Assembly (NCBI GenBank): GCA_013397865.1
Contig: VZTI01003277.1
Span: 372,001 to 436,000, forward strand
DNA: 64,000 bases
From: Struthidea cinerea
Lineage: Eukaryota > Chordata > Aves > Passeriformes > Corcoracidae
Direction of reading: 5' to 3'
In this document: positions 23,988 through 38,500 of the stretch, piece after piece
Position numbering within the stretch: the first letter of the stretch is position 1
How the letters are laid out: every line of letters begins with the position of its first letter
Notes under the pieces: generated by a model
What the model was told of the DNA's origin: nothing
Databases searched by the model: none
Seen by the model: the letters and a program-made list of their open reading frames with translations, nothing else
Translations under genes and position numbers: made by a program

Positions 23988-26900
23988 CTAAAATTTAAAG
24001 CAGAAAAAACCAATTAACAGTAAGCACGTCTTATTTACTGATACCTGAGCAGATAGCAAAGATGGCATGTTACTGTACTCTGAAACAACCTGTTTTAACA
24101 GGAACACTGAATGTGACAGGGATCTATCTCATATGCTTGAAATGAAGAATGTGTTCATTTGCTCCCGTTAAATGAGGGAAACAGACACTACCCTCACTGT
24201 ATTGGTTTTGCTCTGGACACAGACCTGTTTCCCAGGTTGAAGCTGATCTTGGCAGAAAGCTGCTGCTGCTGTCGGGTCCTGTGCTCACCCACAGTTGAGA
24301 GGAAATCCTCTCCTGAGAAGCAGATTCTAAAAGCTAGCTTGCTGCTGAATTCCCATGATTGTGGCATTAGGGCTTGGAAAAACTGGCTGTGACTCACTAA
24401 ATGGTCAGTAAGACTCTGAAAGATGACCTTAAACAAATGATCCCTTCACTATTTGCATACTTTCTAAACCTCCTCCCCAGTGCATATTGACTCATTTCAG
24501 AAACACAAGACAGCATGAATATAAATCTGTCAAGACTGTAATTTTTGTGAAGATCCATCTTTTTATTTCCACTGAATGCCTCCTGAAAGGCACAACCTGC
24601 TCCAGGAGTAATATATTGTGAAGAGAGCACTTATCCAGAGACTGCCGTGTGAATTTGAGGTACATGCTGCTGGGGTTAAGGGAAGTCAGCTGTCCCCAGT
24701 GTTCTTCCCTCCCTCAAAATCGTGCAAATTAATGTAGAATGAGGGTTTGTTTACTTTTAATACTCCTTTTTCTCTTTCTACTTCATATGTTTACCTTAAT
24801 TTTAGGTTAATTAACATTAACCTTACAAATTATTAATAAAGGGCAAAGTGTTATGAAATCAGTGTCCTCTTTGCAGAAAAAACTTCTCCCTATCATGGAA
24901 AAACTGATCAGTGCTGAAATGCCATTTTCTGATTTCTTGGCACTAAACTATTTTAACTTTTATATCAATCCTGCAAATCTGTATTTTTCACAGCCCAAAA
25001 TACTGTTTTGTATTAAACTGAGCAATAGTCTTGGGACACTCACCTGAAATGCCACCTTGACTCTGAGGAACCAAATATACCAAAACTCAAAGCTTTGTGC
25101 TTCTCAGGTTCAGAACTGATATTTGTAAGGAAATTCTCCAGTCTTGCTTCAACATGTTGATTTTGTATGATGTGAAATAATCATAACAAAAAAACCCTGC
25201 AATCTTTAAACCCCGTCTGTTAACACATTTTCAGAGAATTAAATCCCCACCACCACTATTGGAGAGAGTCATTCATTCTTCCATGTATCCAGTCACCACT
25301 GTAATTGCTTAAGCACAGCTTGGTAGATACATTCACACTTTACCTGAAAAATGTAAATTTGTTGACTACAGTTTTAGCATTTTAATAGTCATATTTTCTA
25401 TAATCTACTGAGACTTCAGTTGTGCAACAGAATATATTATGCAAATCATCTTCAGAGAAAAAGCATGTTATAGAGGTATAATTACTGTAAAATGAATTTT
25501 AAATACCCTCCTATTCTCTTGGCACCCATTTCTTAAAAAAATCTGAAATAATCCTGGTTATTTTCTACAGATATAGAGAAAACACAATGGTATTTTACTA
25601 CTGTTGTCCATACATGATACAATATGCTACTTTTTTTCTATGACGGTATATGAAAAAAAAAGTTTCTAGTTGAAGAATATTTTTTTCTGGTAACCCTTCT
25701 GAAAAAAATAAATCAAAGTTGTTTTCAGAGTTGTTTTTTGAAACAATTTTGGTCTGAAATGTTGCCTTCAAAACCACAGCAGGATGAGGCAAGTCAGTCT
25801 TTTAATTAGAGCTATTTAGTCTAATTCCTCCTTTTGGTTTCCCCCCTAAATCTTGAACTTTATTAATTTTAGACAAAAACTTAACTTTTTAAATTAAATA
25901 TAGTTCCTTTCCAAGGATCTGATATCATAAATAGTAGACTAGTTTGCTATTTTAACAGGTTGAGATAGGAACAGATATTAAATCAGAATTCTCTTGAAAA
26001 ACACCATCAAAACATTTTAAATGTCAGAGACAAAACTGATAATCATTATACATGGAAGAGTATGGCTTATCAAACTACAGGCATGATCTATTTTGTTCAG
26101 AAGTGATGAAGGAGTTTAATAATTGATCAGTGTGTGGATTCTTTTCTATGACCTGTCTGGCTGAAAAAAAATCCCAAGTTTATTTCAGGTGATCCACTGC
26201 ATAAATGCAGAGGCTGTATTCATTCACCTGCATGGCAGTGAATCTAAAAAGAAGTTACTGGAGTGCCCTTTCTGGCATGGAAAGCTTTTTACAAAGCTAC
26301 TTTTGCCTTTTAAAATACATTGCTTTTACTGCAATCCAGTGTCATCTCCTTTCCTTCGTTACTCTTGTGGCCCCTTGTCCTATTTGTAATCCTCCTGTAC
26401 CTTGTCCTGGACAGTCTTGGAAGTTGCTTGAGGAAGTGACTTGGTGGATGACATTGAAAAATTTCTTTGGTTGCCCTGAAGCTTAAAATCTTACTGACAT
26501 AATTTTGTTTGTTCAGATATGAATTGTCATAATGATATATCACGTTGTACCTGGTTTTTCATCACACAGATAGTTGGAGCACAGATCTACATGTTTTAAT
26601 TTGGGGACAACTTTCAAGATTCTTTTTTCCTCTTTAATATTGGGACGTACATAAAATCATTATTCTAAGCACAACTGAAATTTAAAAGCCCCAGCTGGAC
26701 ACATTATTTTGACAAGACATTCAAAGATTTAAGAACCCAGTCTGGCTTCTTAATTAGACAGTCAGCTGCAGTTCTCACCTCCTTCTCCAAAGGATGCCAC
26801 TGCCCTAAATGCCAGAGGAGGAGCAGAAGGATCAGGACATCAGGAATAGGGGTAGAAACTAGGAATTCAGTATATATCCATTTTAACTACATTAATAGTT

Positions 26901-28076
26901 TTTCTTCTCTGTAACAATTACATCTGGACTAATAACGATTAGTCTTTTAAGATTACATTTACTCTCACAATATATTTTGACTTTACTTTTAGAACAGGTG
27001 TGCTTTCTCTTTGCCCATAAAAAATGCTGGGTGTAACAGTAGGAAATATGATAGATTTTTTTTTTTATTAAGTGTAGTAAAGGTGTAGTAAATCGCATAG
27101 AGAGAATTATTTTTATTATCCAGGGTAACTACAAAATAGAATATTTCAAACTGTAATTGTAAGCTTGGTCTAAGAGTTTACATATAGAAGCAATCAGTAG
27201 GCAGGCCAACCCTTCGAGCCTTTTATTCATCTCTATTGAGTGTGCCTACTTCTTAAAGATTTCAGAGATGGTAATCCACACTGAAAGCTGCTCTTTACCT
27301 TCTAGGTCTTTATTCAAAATAAAACTAATGGGGTGATATTTTGTTCCTACCGATTAATATGGGTTTTTAAATAAAAAATGAAAAGGAGCTCTGAACAGTC
27401 CCAGAGAAATACACAAATCTCAAGACCTCTGGGAGAAGTTGAAGAGGTGGGATTGAAGGGTTGTAGGAGAATATAAAGAGGGGTAACTGAATAGCAGATA
27501 CAAGAGGAAAGAAGAGAGGAAAAAAATTCAAATTGAAAGAAATTTGAGGTTCAAGGAAAAGAAACCTGTTACACATTTTTGTGTTACCTTCATTGCACTA
27601 AAAGATAATGGAAATAAAAAATTACAAAACTCCTGGGAATTCAATTAATTGAAATCCAGGTTAGTATTTAAGAAGAGAAACCCCATAGAATCAAAGGGGG
27701 GTTCTGCTATCGATATTAGCGGGTACCTGCAGTGCCACCTACAGTTCCTCCAACTGTGAAAGGGTTTTTTTGAATAAAAGAGAATGGACAAGAATTTTTA
27801 GAAACGTTAAAGAGAAATAATCTACTCAGAGAAACTTGTTTTTCAAAGGTATCCAAGCACAGGCAGTAACTTCATAACAGAAGACTGAATTTTTGTAGAT
27901 ACCATTGCATTTCATTCAGAAATATATACTTAAAAATGTGTCCAAGCTTCAAGGAAGTACCCTGTGAGTTCAGAGCTTGAGGCAACAATCTTGTTAATTT
28001 GAACAACAGGCTCTTTTGTCAGACTTAGGTACTAACAGACATACTGTAGTACCAATTATGTCTGCCAAGTACTCAC
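23988..28076 (-). other. KCNIP4: KCNIP4 intron 4 (4.1 kb)
   Basis: GTGAGT donor and AAATTTTAG acceptor. AT-rich. A moderately GC-rich patch near 24190-24310 and another near 27680-27760 are unexplained; no gene seen. Confidence 0.9.
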
Positions 28077-28146
28077 CTCCCTGTGGAAAGAACTGAGAGT
28101 AAATCTCTTTGAAGGTTTCTTCATTGACAACACCACTGGGGCATTC
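28077..28146 (-). CDS. KCNIP4: KCNIP4 exon 4: degenerate EF-hand 1
   Basis: A 70-bp exon encoding ECPSGVVNEETFKEIYSQFF then PQG plus one base of the next codon (residues 97-119). Together with the end of exon 3 it forms EF-1. That loop (NECPSGVVNEET) contains C-P where Ca2+ ligands would sit, so it should not bind metal. The Cys-Pro pair is shared by the recoverin/NCS superfamily. The acceptor is TTTTTTCCAG and the donor is GAG/GTGAGT. Intact. Confidence 0.97.
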
Positions 28147-29799
28147 CTGGAAAAAAGTAAATGACAAGAAATGAATACCATCCAGTCTGGTCCAGTCAGC
28201 TCATGAGACCATCCACAGCATGTGCATGACCGACAGTTTAACATGTGTGACTTCACACTTTCAACCAAATATTAATGCACATTATCACACTGAAATATCT
28301 TCCTAAAGAATTCCCATGAGACAAAAATTCCTTCTGTGCCATGGTTCTCAACTTCATTTGAGACCTGAGTGACACGTGTGAGCAACAGCCACTCTGCTGC
28401 AGTGAGTGGAGCTGTTGGGGTCACCTGTGGGCGGTGGGTGGTGGCTCCCTCAGCTGCAATCAGCATTTGCATGGTATAGAAGTCAAGCAGGAATGTAAAC
28501 ACTTAGGTATCACTGATAGAACATGCAGTCATATTCTACTGGAAGAGTTATATTCAATGAATTCAAAAGACCCTGCCACTGAAGCTCTTATTCAAGCCTT
28601 GCAGATTCTCTTGTCTCTTCACATCTTTTTCATAATCTGAAATATGTAAGAAAGAATAAGTAGGAAGTGTTGGAACACATTGAATACAAAGAAAATGAAA
28701 GGAAGTGAAGGAGAAGAATAAAGATGATTAAACAAATGACTTTACAAAAATGATGTATGCAAAGAGGTGGGAAAAGCAGAAGGAATACTGCAATTGTTTA
28801 CTAAGTCACACATAAACATCCAAGACCAGAGAGCTGAATTCTAGTCCTGAATTTGCCAGACTGAGCAGAAGACTTTGGGCAATGCACTTAATTGCTTTTT
28901 TGCCTTAATTCTTTCTTTATCAGAAAGAACAGGGAAAAAAAACATGGTATGCTCTTTAAAAGGAAAGGACTTTTATAAACAAAGGAAAACAAGAAAATGC
29001 AAATTAAGTTTTAAGGTTCATACATTAATTTTTGTCTATTGTCATGCTACTTGGACTGAGGACTCAAAACATATGTACTCCTAAACTCAGGAAACTAAAT
29101 AGCTTGAAATGGAGATAAAGAGCAGTATTACATCCTTTACCAGTGTAATAACAACTGTTTCTGTGAGAATAAATAGTACTCCAATTAGATCAAATAAGTA
29201 CCACTGTGATATTCATAGTTCTGGCACCTTCTGCTAAGAAACAAATAGTGTAATCTTTCTAACTGAGATACAAATGCACCATCTGAGAAACGCATGTCAG
29301 ATCTGTAGGTCTAGGATTATTATGATTTTATGTCACTTATCCTTAGCTAAATCAGCTTTTCATCATAACTAAGTACATGCAAACATACAGTAAGAAATAA
29401 TTATGTTTGATCAAACAGACAGACAAACAGCTGTGTCAGAGATACACATACAAAATTATTTGTCCCTGGGCACAGAGGCTGCCACCAATGGAGGCAGAGT
29501 TATAGCACAGGTCTCTATAAGGTGAGATGGATACTGACTGCTGGGCACACTGCCTTGGAAACCAAAGCCTGTGGGGAATGGGAGGAGCAGTGAAATGAAT
29601 CCCTACCCTTCACTGGGTAAGGAGTAACCCATAACTGAGGAGGCGTCTCCCTGTCTGCCATGTCTTTGGGTATGAGGGCATTCTAAAACATCTCTTTCTC
29701 TTTACCAGCTTCCCAAAAAGACTGTAGTCAGATAGGCCAATATGTCTCTCTGTGGCTCCTAACAGGTTTACAGTTGGTTTCCCAAGTAACAAGCAATAG

Positions 29800-30066
29800 G
29801 ACAAGACGAAATGGCCTCAGGTTTCCCCAGGGGAGGTTCAGATTGGATATTAGGGAAAATTTCTTCATTGAAAGGGTTGTCAAGCATTGGAACAGGCTGT
29901 CCGGGAAGTGGTTGAGTCATCCATCCCTGAAGATACTTAAAAGCGTGTAGGTGTGGCACTTGGGGACATGGGTTAGTTGTGGATTTGGCAGTGCTGGGTT
30001 AATGGTTGGCCTTGATGACCTCAGACATCTTTTTCAACCTTGATGATTCTATGATGTTGTGATTCT
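29800..30066 (+). mobile_element. CR1 LINE 3'-end fragment
   Basis: GGACAAGACGAAATGGCCTC, then TTGGATATTAGGGAAAATTT, then GGCCTTGATGACCTCAGACA, with a GATGATTCTATGATG tail: about 270 bp of a CR1 3' end on the + strand, antisense to KCNIP4. Confidence 0.92.
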
Positions 30067-32447
30067 ACTAGGCTGCTTGTCTTTGTGGAGCCTTCTGGCT
30101 TCACAAAGTTATATAAGTGCATGCAAAAGAGCAGTATTTTTACTTGGATTCAAAGTACAATAAAGAAAATATTAGTGAATTCTTCAGATACTGAAATAAT
30201 ATTATAGTTATTCAATGTAGAAAATGTAACAAAATTATTTTACAATTTCCTCCTCCATTGGTATATGATCTTAGTCAGTCCCAGACCTGCAGGAGGAAAA
30301 ATAAACAGCCTTCCCCCTGAGATGGGTGTGAGTGTGAAAGAGCAATGCAGCATTTTCCAATTCAGAAAAAGAAGCAGTGGCTTCTCTATGTTCTGAAGGT
30401 AATTTTTTTTCAGACAAGAAAAAAAAAAGCTAGGCACATTTTGAAGGACTTAAAGAGAAAACCTGTATATTTGAACTTGTACGGGTCAGATATTGCATTT
30501 TTTTTTTCCTGACAAGCTTAATAAATAATGAATGACAAAATGTACATTTAAGTTCATCTAACTCTCTGACTTATTAACATGTAAAGCAATTTTCTCCCTT
30601 TTCCTTGGCTGAAAAAGACATTCAATCTATACTCATTTTGCAGCGAATGCTCTCCTTTTTTACAGGAAATGCCAGCAACTCCAACTCTATCAGTGCTTAG
30701 TCTGAAGCTGTGAAGACTAAGAGTCCTGTTTCCTGACTGCATTTATATGTTGTGATGTTAGAGGAGAATTAAGGATACTCTGCAAAAATCTATATGATTT
30801 ATTATTTGTTAGTTAAAAATAAGCTGGCAGCCTTTGTTATTAGAGAAATACATGATCTACATACCTCCTTTAAAGGCAGTCCTCCTTTTTCTCTCACTTA
30901 ATAAGCTCTGGTTTCACCATACTGTTTGAAAGAATCATTGCTTGAAAAGGCAACCTACTTTCAGAGAATTATGTATTAGCAGAGCCAGGAATGACATCTT
31001 GAGTTTCTCTAGCTTGTATCTCTGTAGTTTCCTCTGTTCTTTGCCACAGCATTGCCAGTAACACTTTACCTTCTCCATCCTTGAAGGTCTGTAGGAATGG
31101 TGTCTTAAGGACATTCATTAAAAATCTGAGACGCTGGCCAATTATACTTACCAGAAATATCAGCTCAAACTTTTCTTTCTTTAGCATGCATCTTTCCTCT
31201 GAGACTCTACATGACAGGGAACACTTCTGATGTCGAATAATTTTGTTCTAAAAATACATGATTTACCTCCACGACTGTACTTTTCTTGACTCCTAAATCT
31301 GTCTTTATTGTGTTTATCAGGAGATTTGTGCAGTTCAGGGAAAGAGATTAAATATTGTAATTGTTAAGTATGCCCCATGGTTTTATGTCAAGCTGTTGCT
31401 GACTTCTTCCACTGTACCAACTATAATTAAAAAAATCTATCTAACCTTTCATTAAACTCTTTTATAAGAGAGGAAAATAGTTAAAGAGTTTGAAAAAAAA
31501 TGTGAGGCTTATTTAAACAATTTCCTATATTCTTTCTTTCCTTGATCTGAATAAAATTTATTTTGTTACAGCGAATTTCTGTTTGACAATCTTTTAAAAT
31601 TGCATTAATGTATTAATTGTCCTTCTGGACAATAAAAAGGAGGGAATGTTCATCTTGAGCTGAGTCTAGTTCACTCTTAAAGAGAAAATAATATAAACTG
31701 GCAGAAAGAAGAGACAGAGAATAATAAATATGATTCTGCCTTTTGATGATCTCTCTTGCTTGCAATTTTGCTGCTGGGAAATTGCACCTCTAACACATGG
31801 TCTTACGAACCACTCCAAACCCTGTAAATTATTTACAAGCCTCATACTGTCTAAGATGTCTCTTCCTCAGTATTTTTGAAAAGACTGCAGTAGGTGATTC
31901 TTCTTTACTACCTAATCAACATCTTCTTCAGACAAGAGGCAAACCAAGAGGACACAAAAAAGGAGAAATAGTGAAATGTAGAAAAGAGAATGAAGGAGAA
32001 ACAAAGTTCAGACATTTGTCTGCATAACAAACAATTTTGAATGATGGATAAAGCTGGAGCTTTGGCAACTTTGAATATATTTTAGACTTTTGCATGACAG
32101 GTTTCCATCCCATGCTTCATCTGCTGTCAGTTTTCGTACTGCTTCATTTTAGATACATGTTCATGTCCATTGAGTTAATTATCAGTGACTGATAATATTT
32201 TCTCTTTTTGCATGCTATTCTGACTGCAAATTTATATTTCCCATAAACACAAAACTTAATGGAAGAACACAGTGTGCACATGTGTCAAAACTAATGATAC
32301 CAAAAATCTCAAAACCTAAACTCACAGTGGCTTTTCACAGACCCATCCAGTTCCTAATTTTTCCATTTGAGTATGATAGAGCTTTGATCAGAACAGCATG
32401 AGCATTTAACAAAAATCTAGGCCAAATAATAAAAAAATCTGTGCCAT

Positions 32448-32725
32448 CAGGCACCTCATGAAGTTCAACAAGAATTTCTATGTTCTGCATCTGGGAAGAA
32501 ATTTACCCTTGCCCCAGTACCAGCTGTGAAATGACTGAAAGGCAGCACTTCTGAACAGGATGTGGGGGTACAGGGGATGTCAAGCTGAGGGTAAGCCAGC
32601 ACAACATTTTTATGGCACATAAGATAAACCACCTACTGGGACAAGTCCAGCAGGTTGAGGAGTTATTCTCTCTCTCTACTTGGGACAGTCTTGGGGCCCT
32701 CCAGGGATATTTGCTGTATCTAATG
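32448..32725 (+). mobile_element. Diverged CR1 internal fragment
   Basis: Motifs GAAGTTCAACAAGAATTTCT and TTCTGCATCTGGGAAGAAAT correspond to the N-L-KFN-AK...LHLGR segment of CR1 ORF2. The region around 32530-32660 resembles the following blocks at low identity. No 3' tail is present, so it is an older internal relic, + oriented. Confidence 0.7.
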
Positions 32726-34822
32726 TTTGTTCTGCTATTTCTAAAACATAGCCTTGCTGATGATTTTCTTTTTTTTTTCAGAAAAATGAGCTAAATTATA
32801 ATTTACACAATTCACATGGGTTGCAATACCGAATTAATTTCTCCCACTAAGAAATACAATTAGTATTTTTGGACTAAACATCTAGCTTCATTCAGAAAAG
32901 AATTACATATATTTGGTATTTAATCAGCGCACACTGATGTGCTTATAGCCTATGTCAAGACATCAGTGGCTGCATAGCAAAATTACTCAGCAAAAGTATC
33001 AGCAAACCATCAGCCAATTTTTTATCAGATAGAAGCATTTTGTTCATGTTGGTACAGTAATGCATTATATTGGCAAAGTTTGTATTTGAAATGTACAGTG
33101 GGTTTTTTAGGCTTATAGAAAAGTTATCACAAGGGAACTCAGATTATCTGAAGATTCATTTGGTGAAGTATTTAAGCATTATATAAATTATCTGGAACAA
33201 TCCCACTGATGTTGTGTTTACAAATTACTCCTGTCTTGATCCTCCTCCAAAGCAAAACGTGTGTCAAAAGTAGTACATATAAGAAACTAAGGTACAAGCA
33301 GTCTCCCTGGGGATGGAAAAGATAATGACTTTGGTGAAACGTTTATCATGATCTCATATGCCATGGAAGAAGAGAAACAATAAAAATATAAATCTTGGTC
33401 TGAAAGGTGACACAGACACTGACACATTTGTATCAGTGTGACTTTTACCTTGAAGACTTGCCAGGACAAAGGCGTTGACCAGGCGTTGTGCTGCAGCAGA
33501 TGAGCTAAGCAGGTATTTATCATACAGGTACAGCACTAGATCCAAACCCAGCTAGATTTATAAATCTTATCAACTGCCACTTGCAAGACCTAAAGATAGA
33601 TCTCTGACCCTCAATAGCCTCTATATGTTTTTCTAGTTCACTTTGTATAAGTGTGTTTTGCTTCCCAGTGTTGCTGTTCAGGCACCAGCTCTGTAGCCTT
33701 AGGCTGATTGCAAAAAGGAGGGTAAGTAGTTAAAAAAGCAGAAGGGTGAGGGTGGAAGAAAAAGTTCTCTCAAGCTCTATTTCACGTAGTGTCTGTTTGG
33801 AAGAACAAGTCTATCAACTCCCCTTCAAATCCCCACATCTCAAAATCTTTTTCAGATCCTGATCTTTTCTTCCCTTCTTGAAGCTCCTTCCCAGATAACC
33901 TTTAATCAGGCTATCACCAAATATTACCCCATATGTCAGACAGAACAGTCCAAGATCAGACCAAGAAGACATCAGATAGATGCAAATTTCATGTCAGACA
34001 GATCCAAAATCCCAGCTCGCTTTTAAGAATTTCCACACTCTGTGAAAGGCATGGAAGAATTTATTTCCTAACACTCTTCTGCATTTTCACTCTGTCAGAT
34101 CTTGTCTTGTGCTGTTTCTGTAGCATAAGTCAGAGAAAGGATGCAGAGAGAGAAACATTTCCCAGAAAAAAGGGGGTGCAATTCAGGATGGGCAGCATTA
34201 AGCAGTGTAAGTGATAAAATCATGTTGTTTTGATAGCATACATGCTCATGGCTAACAGGAAAAGCCAGTGCTCCCTCAGCAACTGCAGCACTCATGGGAC
34301 GCGAGAAAGGGGTGATCTTAAGTTGGCAAGCAGAAGCAATGTTGGAAATTTATTAATTAGACATTAAAGAAAACTATTGAAAGATTGTATAAGTAAGCAT
34401 GTATGCTTGTAAGTTTTACTTTTACTAGGTGTTTTATTTAATTGCAAAAAAGTAATGGTACCAGATAATGTCCTGATGTGGACCTGCACATGCAAAATGT
34501 TAGTGAGGAGAAGTTTATACACTAAATAAATCTAAAAATCCCATGTCCTGTGGACACAGGAAGAAGAGAATTCAATGCCTACTGCACCTCATTGCTCCAG
34601 GACCAATGCGGAAATTGGATTTTACAGTTTTACTATGCCTTACAGCTTTGAAATTTAGCTAGTACCCAGACAATAACTTAGTCATGTCTGCAGACCACTG
34701 AATGTGCTTCAAGCAGTGTAGAAAACAAAACCAGAATTTAATACTACACTAAAATTGTTTATATTTTATTTATACTTAATAATAACTGTTTACATTTTAT
34801 AAGCAAGCTGCTTCTGGCATTT

Positions 34823-35166
34823 TCACAGAATCACAGAATATACTGAGTTGGAAGGGACCCACAAGGATCATCAAACTCTAACTCCTGGCTCTGCACAAGA
34901 GTCCAGCCCCAAGAGTCACACCATGTGCCTGAGAGCATTGTCCAAACACTTCTTGAACTCTGTCAGGGCTGGTGCTGTGACCACTTCCAAGGGAGCCTGT
35001 TGCAGTGCCCAGCCACCCTCTGGGTGAAGAACTTTTCCTAATATCCAACCTAAAACCCCCTGACACAACTTCAGGCCATTCCCTCAGGTCGTGTCACTGG
35101 TCATCACAGAAAAGAGATCGGTGTCTGCACCTCCACTTCCCTTCACAAGTGAGTTGTAGACTGCAA
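34823..35166 (-). mobile_element. CR1 LINE 3'-end fragment
   Basis: On + it starts TCACAGAATCACAGAATATA, then GAGTTGGAAGGGACCCACAA and GAAGAACTTTTCCTAATATC. It ends near AGAAAAGAGATCGGTGTCTG. This is the reverse complement of ~340 bp of CR1 3' end, so the copy is on the - strand, sense to KCNIP4. Confidence 0.93.
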
Positions 35167-35440
35167 AAGAAATCCATACTGTAGTGACATTTGCTAAATC
35201 TCTCTCTCTCTCTCCTTTTCCCCACACCCTCCTTCTTTCTCTCCTTACCTCACAATTACTGTTAAATAAAATCCATACTATTGACTTTGGCATATTGTTT
35301 TTACTTGCACATTAATTTAGGCAGAGGCATCTCTTTTGGATCTTAAGAGCCCAGCTGCCAGCAATTGGAGAAACTGGTCTCTAGAAGCAGTTACTGGGCA
35401 TCTGAGCCCCATATCTAAGTCTGGCTGCTGGAGGGATCTG

Positions 35441-35510
35441 CACACGTGTGTATATGTGTGTGTGTGTGTGTGAACATATGTACGTATGTATGTACGAATG
35501 TATTTGCATG
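35441..35510 (+). repeat. Degraded GT/GTAT microsatellite
   Basis: CACACGTGTGTATATG, then a (TG)n core at about 35455-35472, then ATGTACGTATGTATGTACG. GT-rich decay products continue to about 35680. The overlapping ORFs with HTHTHTYTH runs are translations of this repeat. Confidence 0.9.
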
Positions 35511-38500
35511 GGGGGACCTCCATCCTGCTCAGCCACAGAGGGGAGCAGGATGAGGCTGTTGGTGCTGCCTGTGTTTGTGTGACTGCTCTGTGCACCTGCC
35601 TGTGACCCGTGTGGGTGGCCGTGTCTGTAGGGACACGTGATGTGTACGTGTGCTCTGTGTGCGTGTTCCTTCTGGGAGCACACCTTCAGCCTCTGCTGGA
35701 TGGATCTGGGGGCATGGCAGCACCCTCTTCTCTCTCATGCTGTTGAATCTGACCAGATACTTCCCCCTAAGAAATGTAATTATTTCATTTCTTTATATAA
35801 TAAATTTCTATAATTCAATACATTCATTCATCAGTATTGTAGACGTTTTACTTGGGGATACTTTTAGAATTAAAGATGTATTTACCAAATACCAACAAGG
35901 CTAAACTGAAATTTTGACCTACCTTAGAGCTGCATGTCAAGAATAAATAAGTTTGTAATTTATTGTAAATTAAAAACCAAATAAATTTGTAATTTTGTAA
36001 CTCATTTCTCTGTAGTAAATTTAAACTTGTCCATGCTATATTCATCAGGAATATATTTCATTGCCTATTTACTTTGAAGTGAGTGTGAGTGTGATTAATT
36101 TTCTGTCCTGAAAGTACTCTTAGAATACAGGGTTCACTTTTGATACTGGTTTATTTCAGTAAAAACACAGAACACATATCAGAAATTATCTTTGTGAAAA
36201 GGGGCTGGGTGGCATTTCTGGAGTTCTGATCACACAACTGGCTATAGAAAGAGCAGGGTAAATATCCTGCAGCTGCTAATAAAAGTGAACATATTCTAGC
36301 AGGACTTCAAAGTAGATGATGCAAACAAAATGAGGTTTCTGGGGGAGAGAAGGTTTTGAAGTCATTAAAGAGAAAACAAGTGTAGTATAAAGAATATCTC
36401 AAAAGATATGCTTAAAAGACATGCCATGCACTAGCCTGCGAAGCTGCCTCAGAAAACTAATTCAGAGAAAAACCTCTCTCTTGAAATATTTGAAATGTGG
36501 CTGAGCAAAGCACTAGATATTAAGAATAGAAAAAATAACCTGGGTTCAGGCAGTTCCAAAGATCTTTTCTATTAATACAGATTTTAAGAAATCACAGACA
36601 ACTATATTTATGCTCCTTTTCTTTTTTTTTTTTCCTTTTCTCTAAATACTTCTAAAAGTATTCACAGAAGTGGAAATACAAGCCAAGTCGTTATTAGGTG
36701 TTGTCCATTAGGTGTTGGTAAAATTTCAAGGGGCTCCTTCAGCTATGAACTAAAAGGAAAAACCCGTGTCTTTGCAATCTGTTGTAGACAGTCATTTCTC
36801 TGATCAGCTTCTCTGAACTGGTGCCTTCTGGACTGCTGCATTGTCAGTATCTGGGCTTCTACATTTAAACCCCTCTTTTCGAAACTACCTGAATGAATGA
36901 TTCCTTTGTATAGATTTATCATTCAACGTGTCAGCACATCGAATGGAAGCTTTGAGGAAGTTTTTAGGAAACCAGTGCACGTATGAGATAATTGCAGTGA
37001 CTACAGAAGAGATGCCAGCTTTGGCTCTTTTGATCAAGCAATTATATTATTCACCCAACTCTGTGTTCTCCTTGAGCTTTGCTGTTTGCCTACTGTAAAA
37101 GCCAGTTTGTCAAAGGACTGGGAGGATGATTGGCAGGACAGCATCTCAAACTACTCACAAAGGATGATAATTTGTTTTATTCTATCTTTACGCCTATCAT
37201 TTTGGGGTCTGCCCAGGCCTATGCTATAATGGAACAAGTCCAGACCTTTCTTCTGAAAGGCTGTTGAAGGAGCTGCTGGCTCATTACCAAGAAACATGCA
37301 GAGACAAGAAGAAGAGCAGAGGCTGCTGTGGAAGAGATGGCTACAGGAAAATTTTGAACACATGTGCACTGGGTGCCCAGTCAGCAGTGCTGGCCACCAA
37401 ACAGGCTCAAAGCCTTTCCTACTTTGTAGTAGAGTTGAGTGTCCCAGTATATTAACATGTGTAAGACACATGAAGATACTCAGAGAGGAGAAATTGTAAA
37501 AGTTTAAAATACAAGGTGGTGTGGGGTTTGTAATTTTTATTTATTACACTACTGGAAATAAGTTTTTATGAAAAATTTATCTCTAAGGCCAGCATTAATA
37601 TGCTTTTCATCTGTGAAATATTTTCCCCACAATGTATAACAATATATGTTATACACATGAATATGTTTATAATGACCTATTTCTAGCTTGATGGGTTTAA
37701 ACTCATTTTCTCTAATAAATAACCTATGTTAAACTCAATTATAGTGAAAACCACTGGTGTTTTTAACTTCAATTTTCACTTCTATATTTCGTATTATCAG
37801 GAAAGGGACAGCTATTAATTTAACCTCCTGTCTATTGAAATTGAACTAGTTCTTGGTTTTCTTGGTTTTTTATTTGGTTTCTCATGTTAGTTTTCTCAGG
37901 AGTGGGCTATAAAAAAATCACTTTCAGAGCACCTCTTCTTTATTGAAAAAAAATTTAGTTTTCATTTTTAGAAATAACTTCTGTGCCATCATATAGAAAG
38001 ATGTTGTAACAAAAAAAGTGATGAATGATGAAATATGTGTAAACGAAACTATATCTTGGATCAGGTTTATTTACTTCAAGAGGGTGAAAATATCTCCCTA
38101 AGACAGTCTGCTGTTGTTTTCATTTATTGCAGAATCAGTCCTTATAGATCAGAACACTAAAGAACATACTCTAGTCTTGCATCCTTGAATATAGTTGTGA
38201 GCCCAGAGAGCTAATAGTGATGTTGGGAAAGAAAAATTTTCTCCAGTCTTTATAGAAGCTGCATGGGATGAAAGACATACAGAGTAATACAAAAGGATGT
38301 TGCTTTTTCTGAAATGGTTAGAGATGGTTACCTCAGAAAGTCTTTTGTACCTACTCTTAAGTCTTCCTATGAATTTGCCTATTTGGTTACCAGTGTAAAG
38401 CTTAAGCTGTTTTATAAGACTCAAAATAAAGAAGGGAGACCCAAACAGAGCACACTAATTGCTGGGTGTAAAGGGACAACTTTCCTTTCGATCTTTCCTA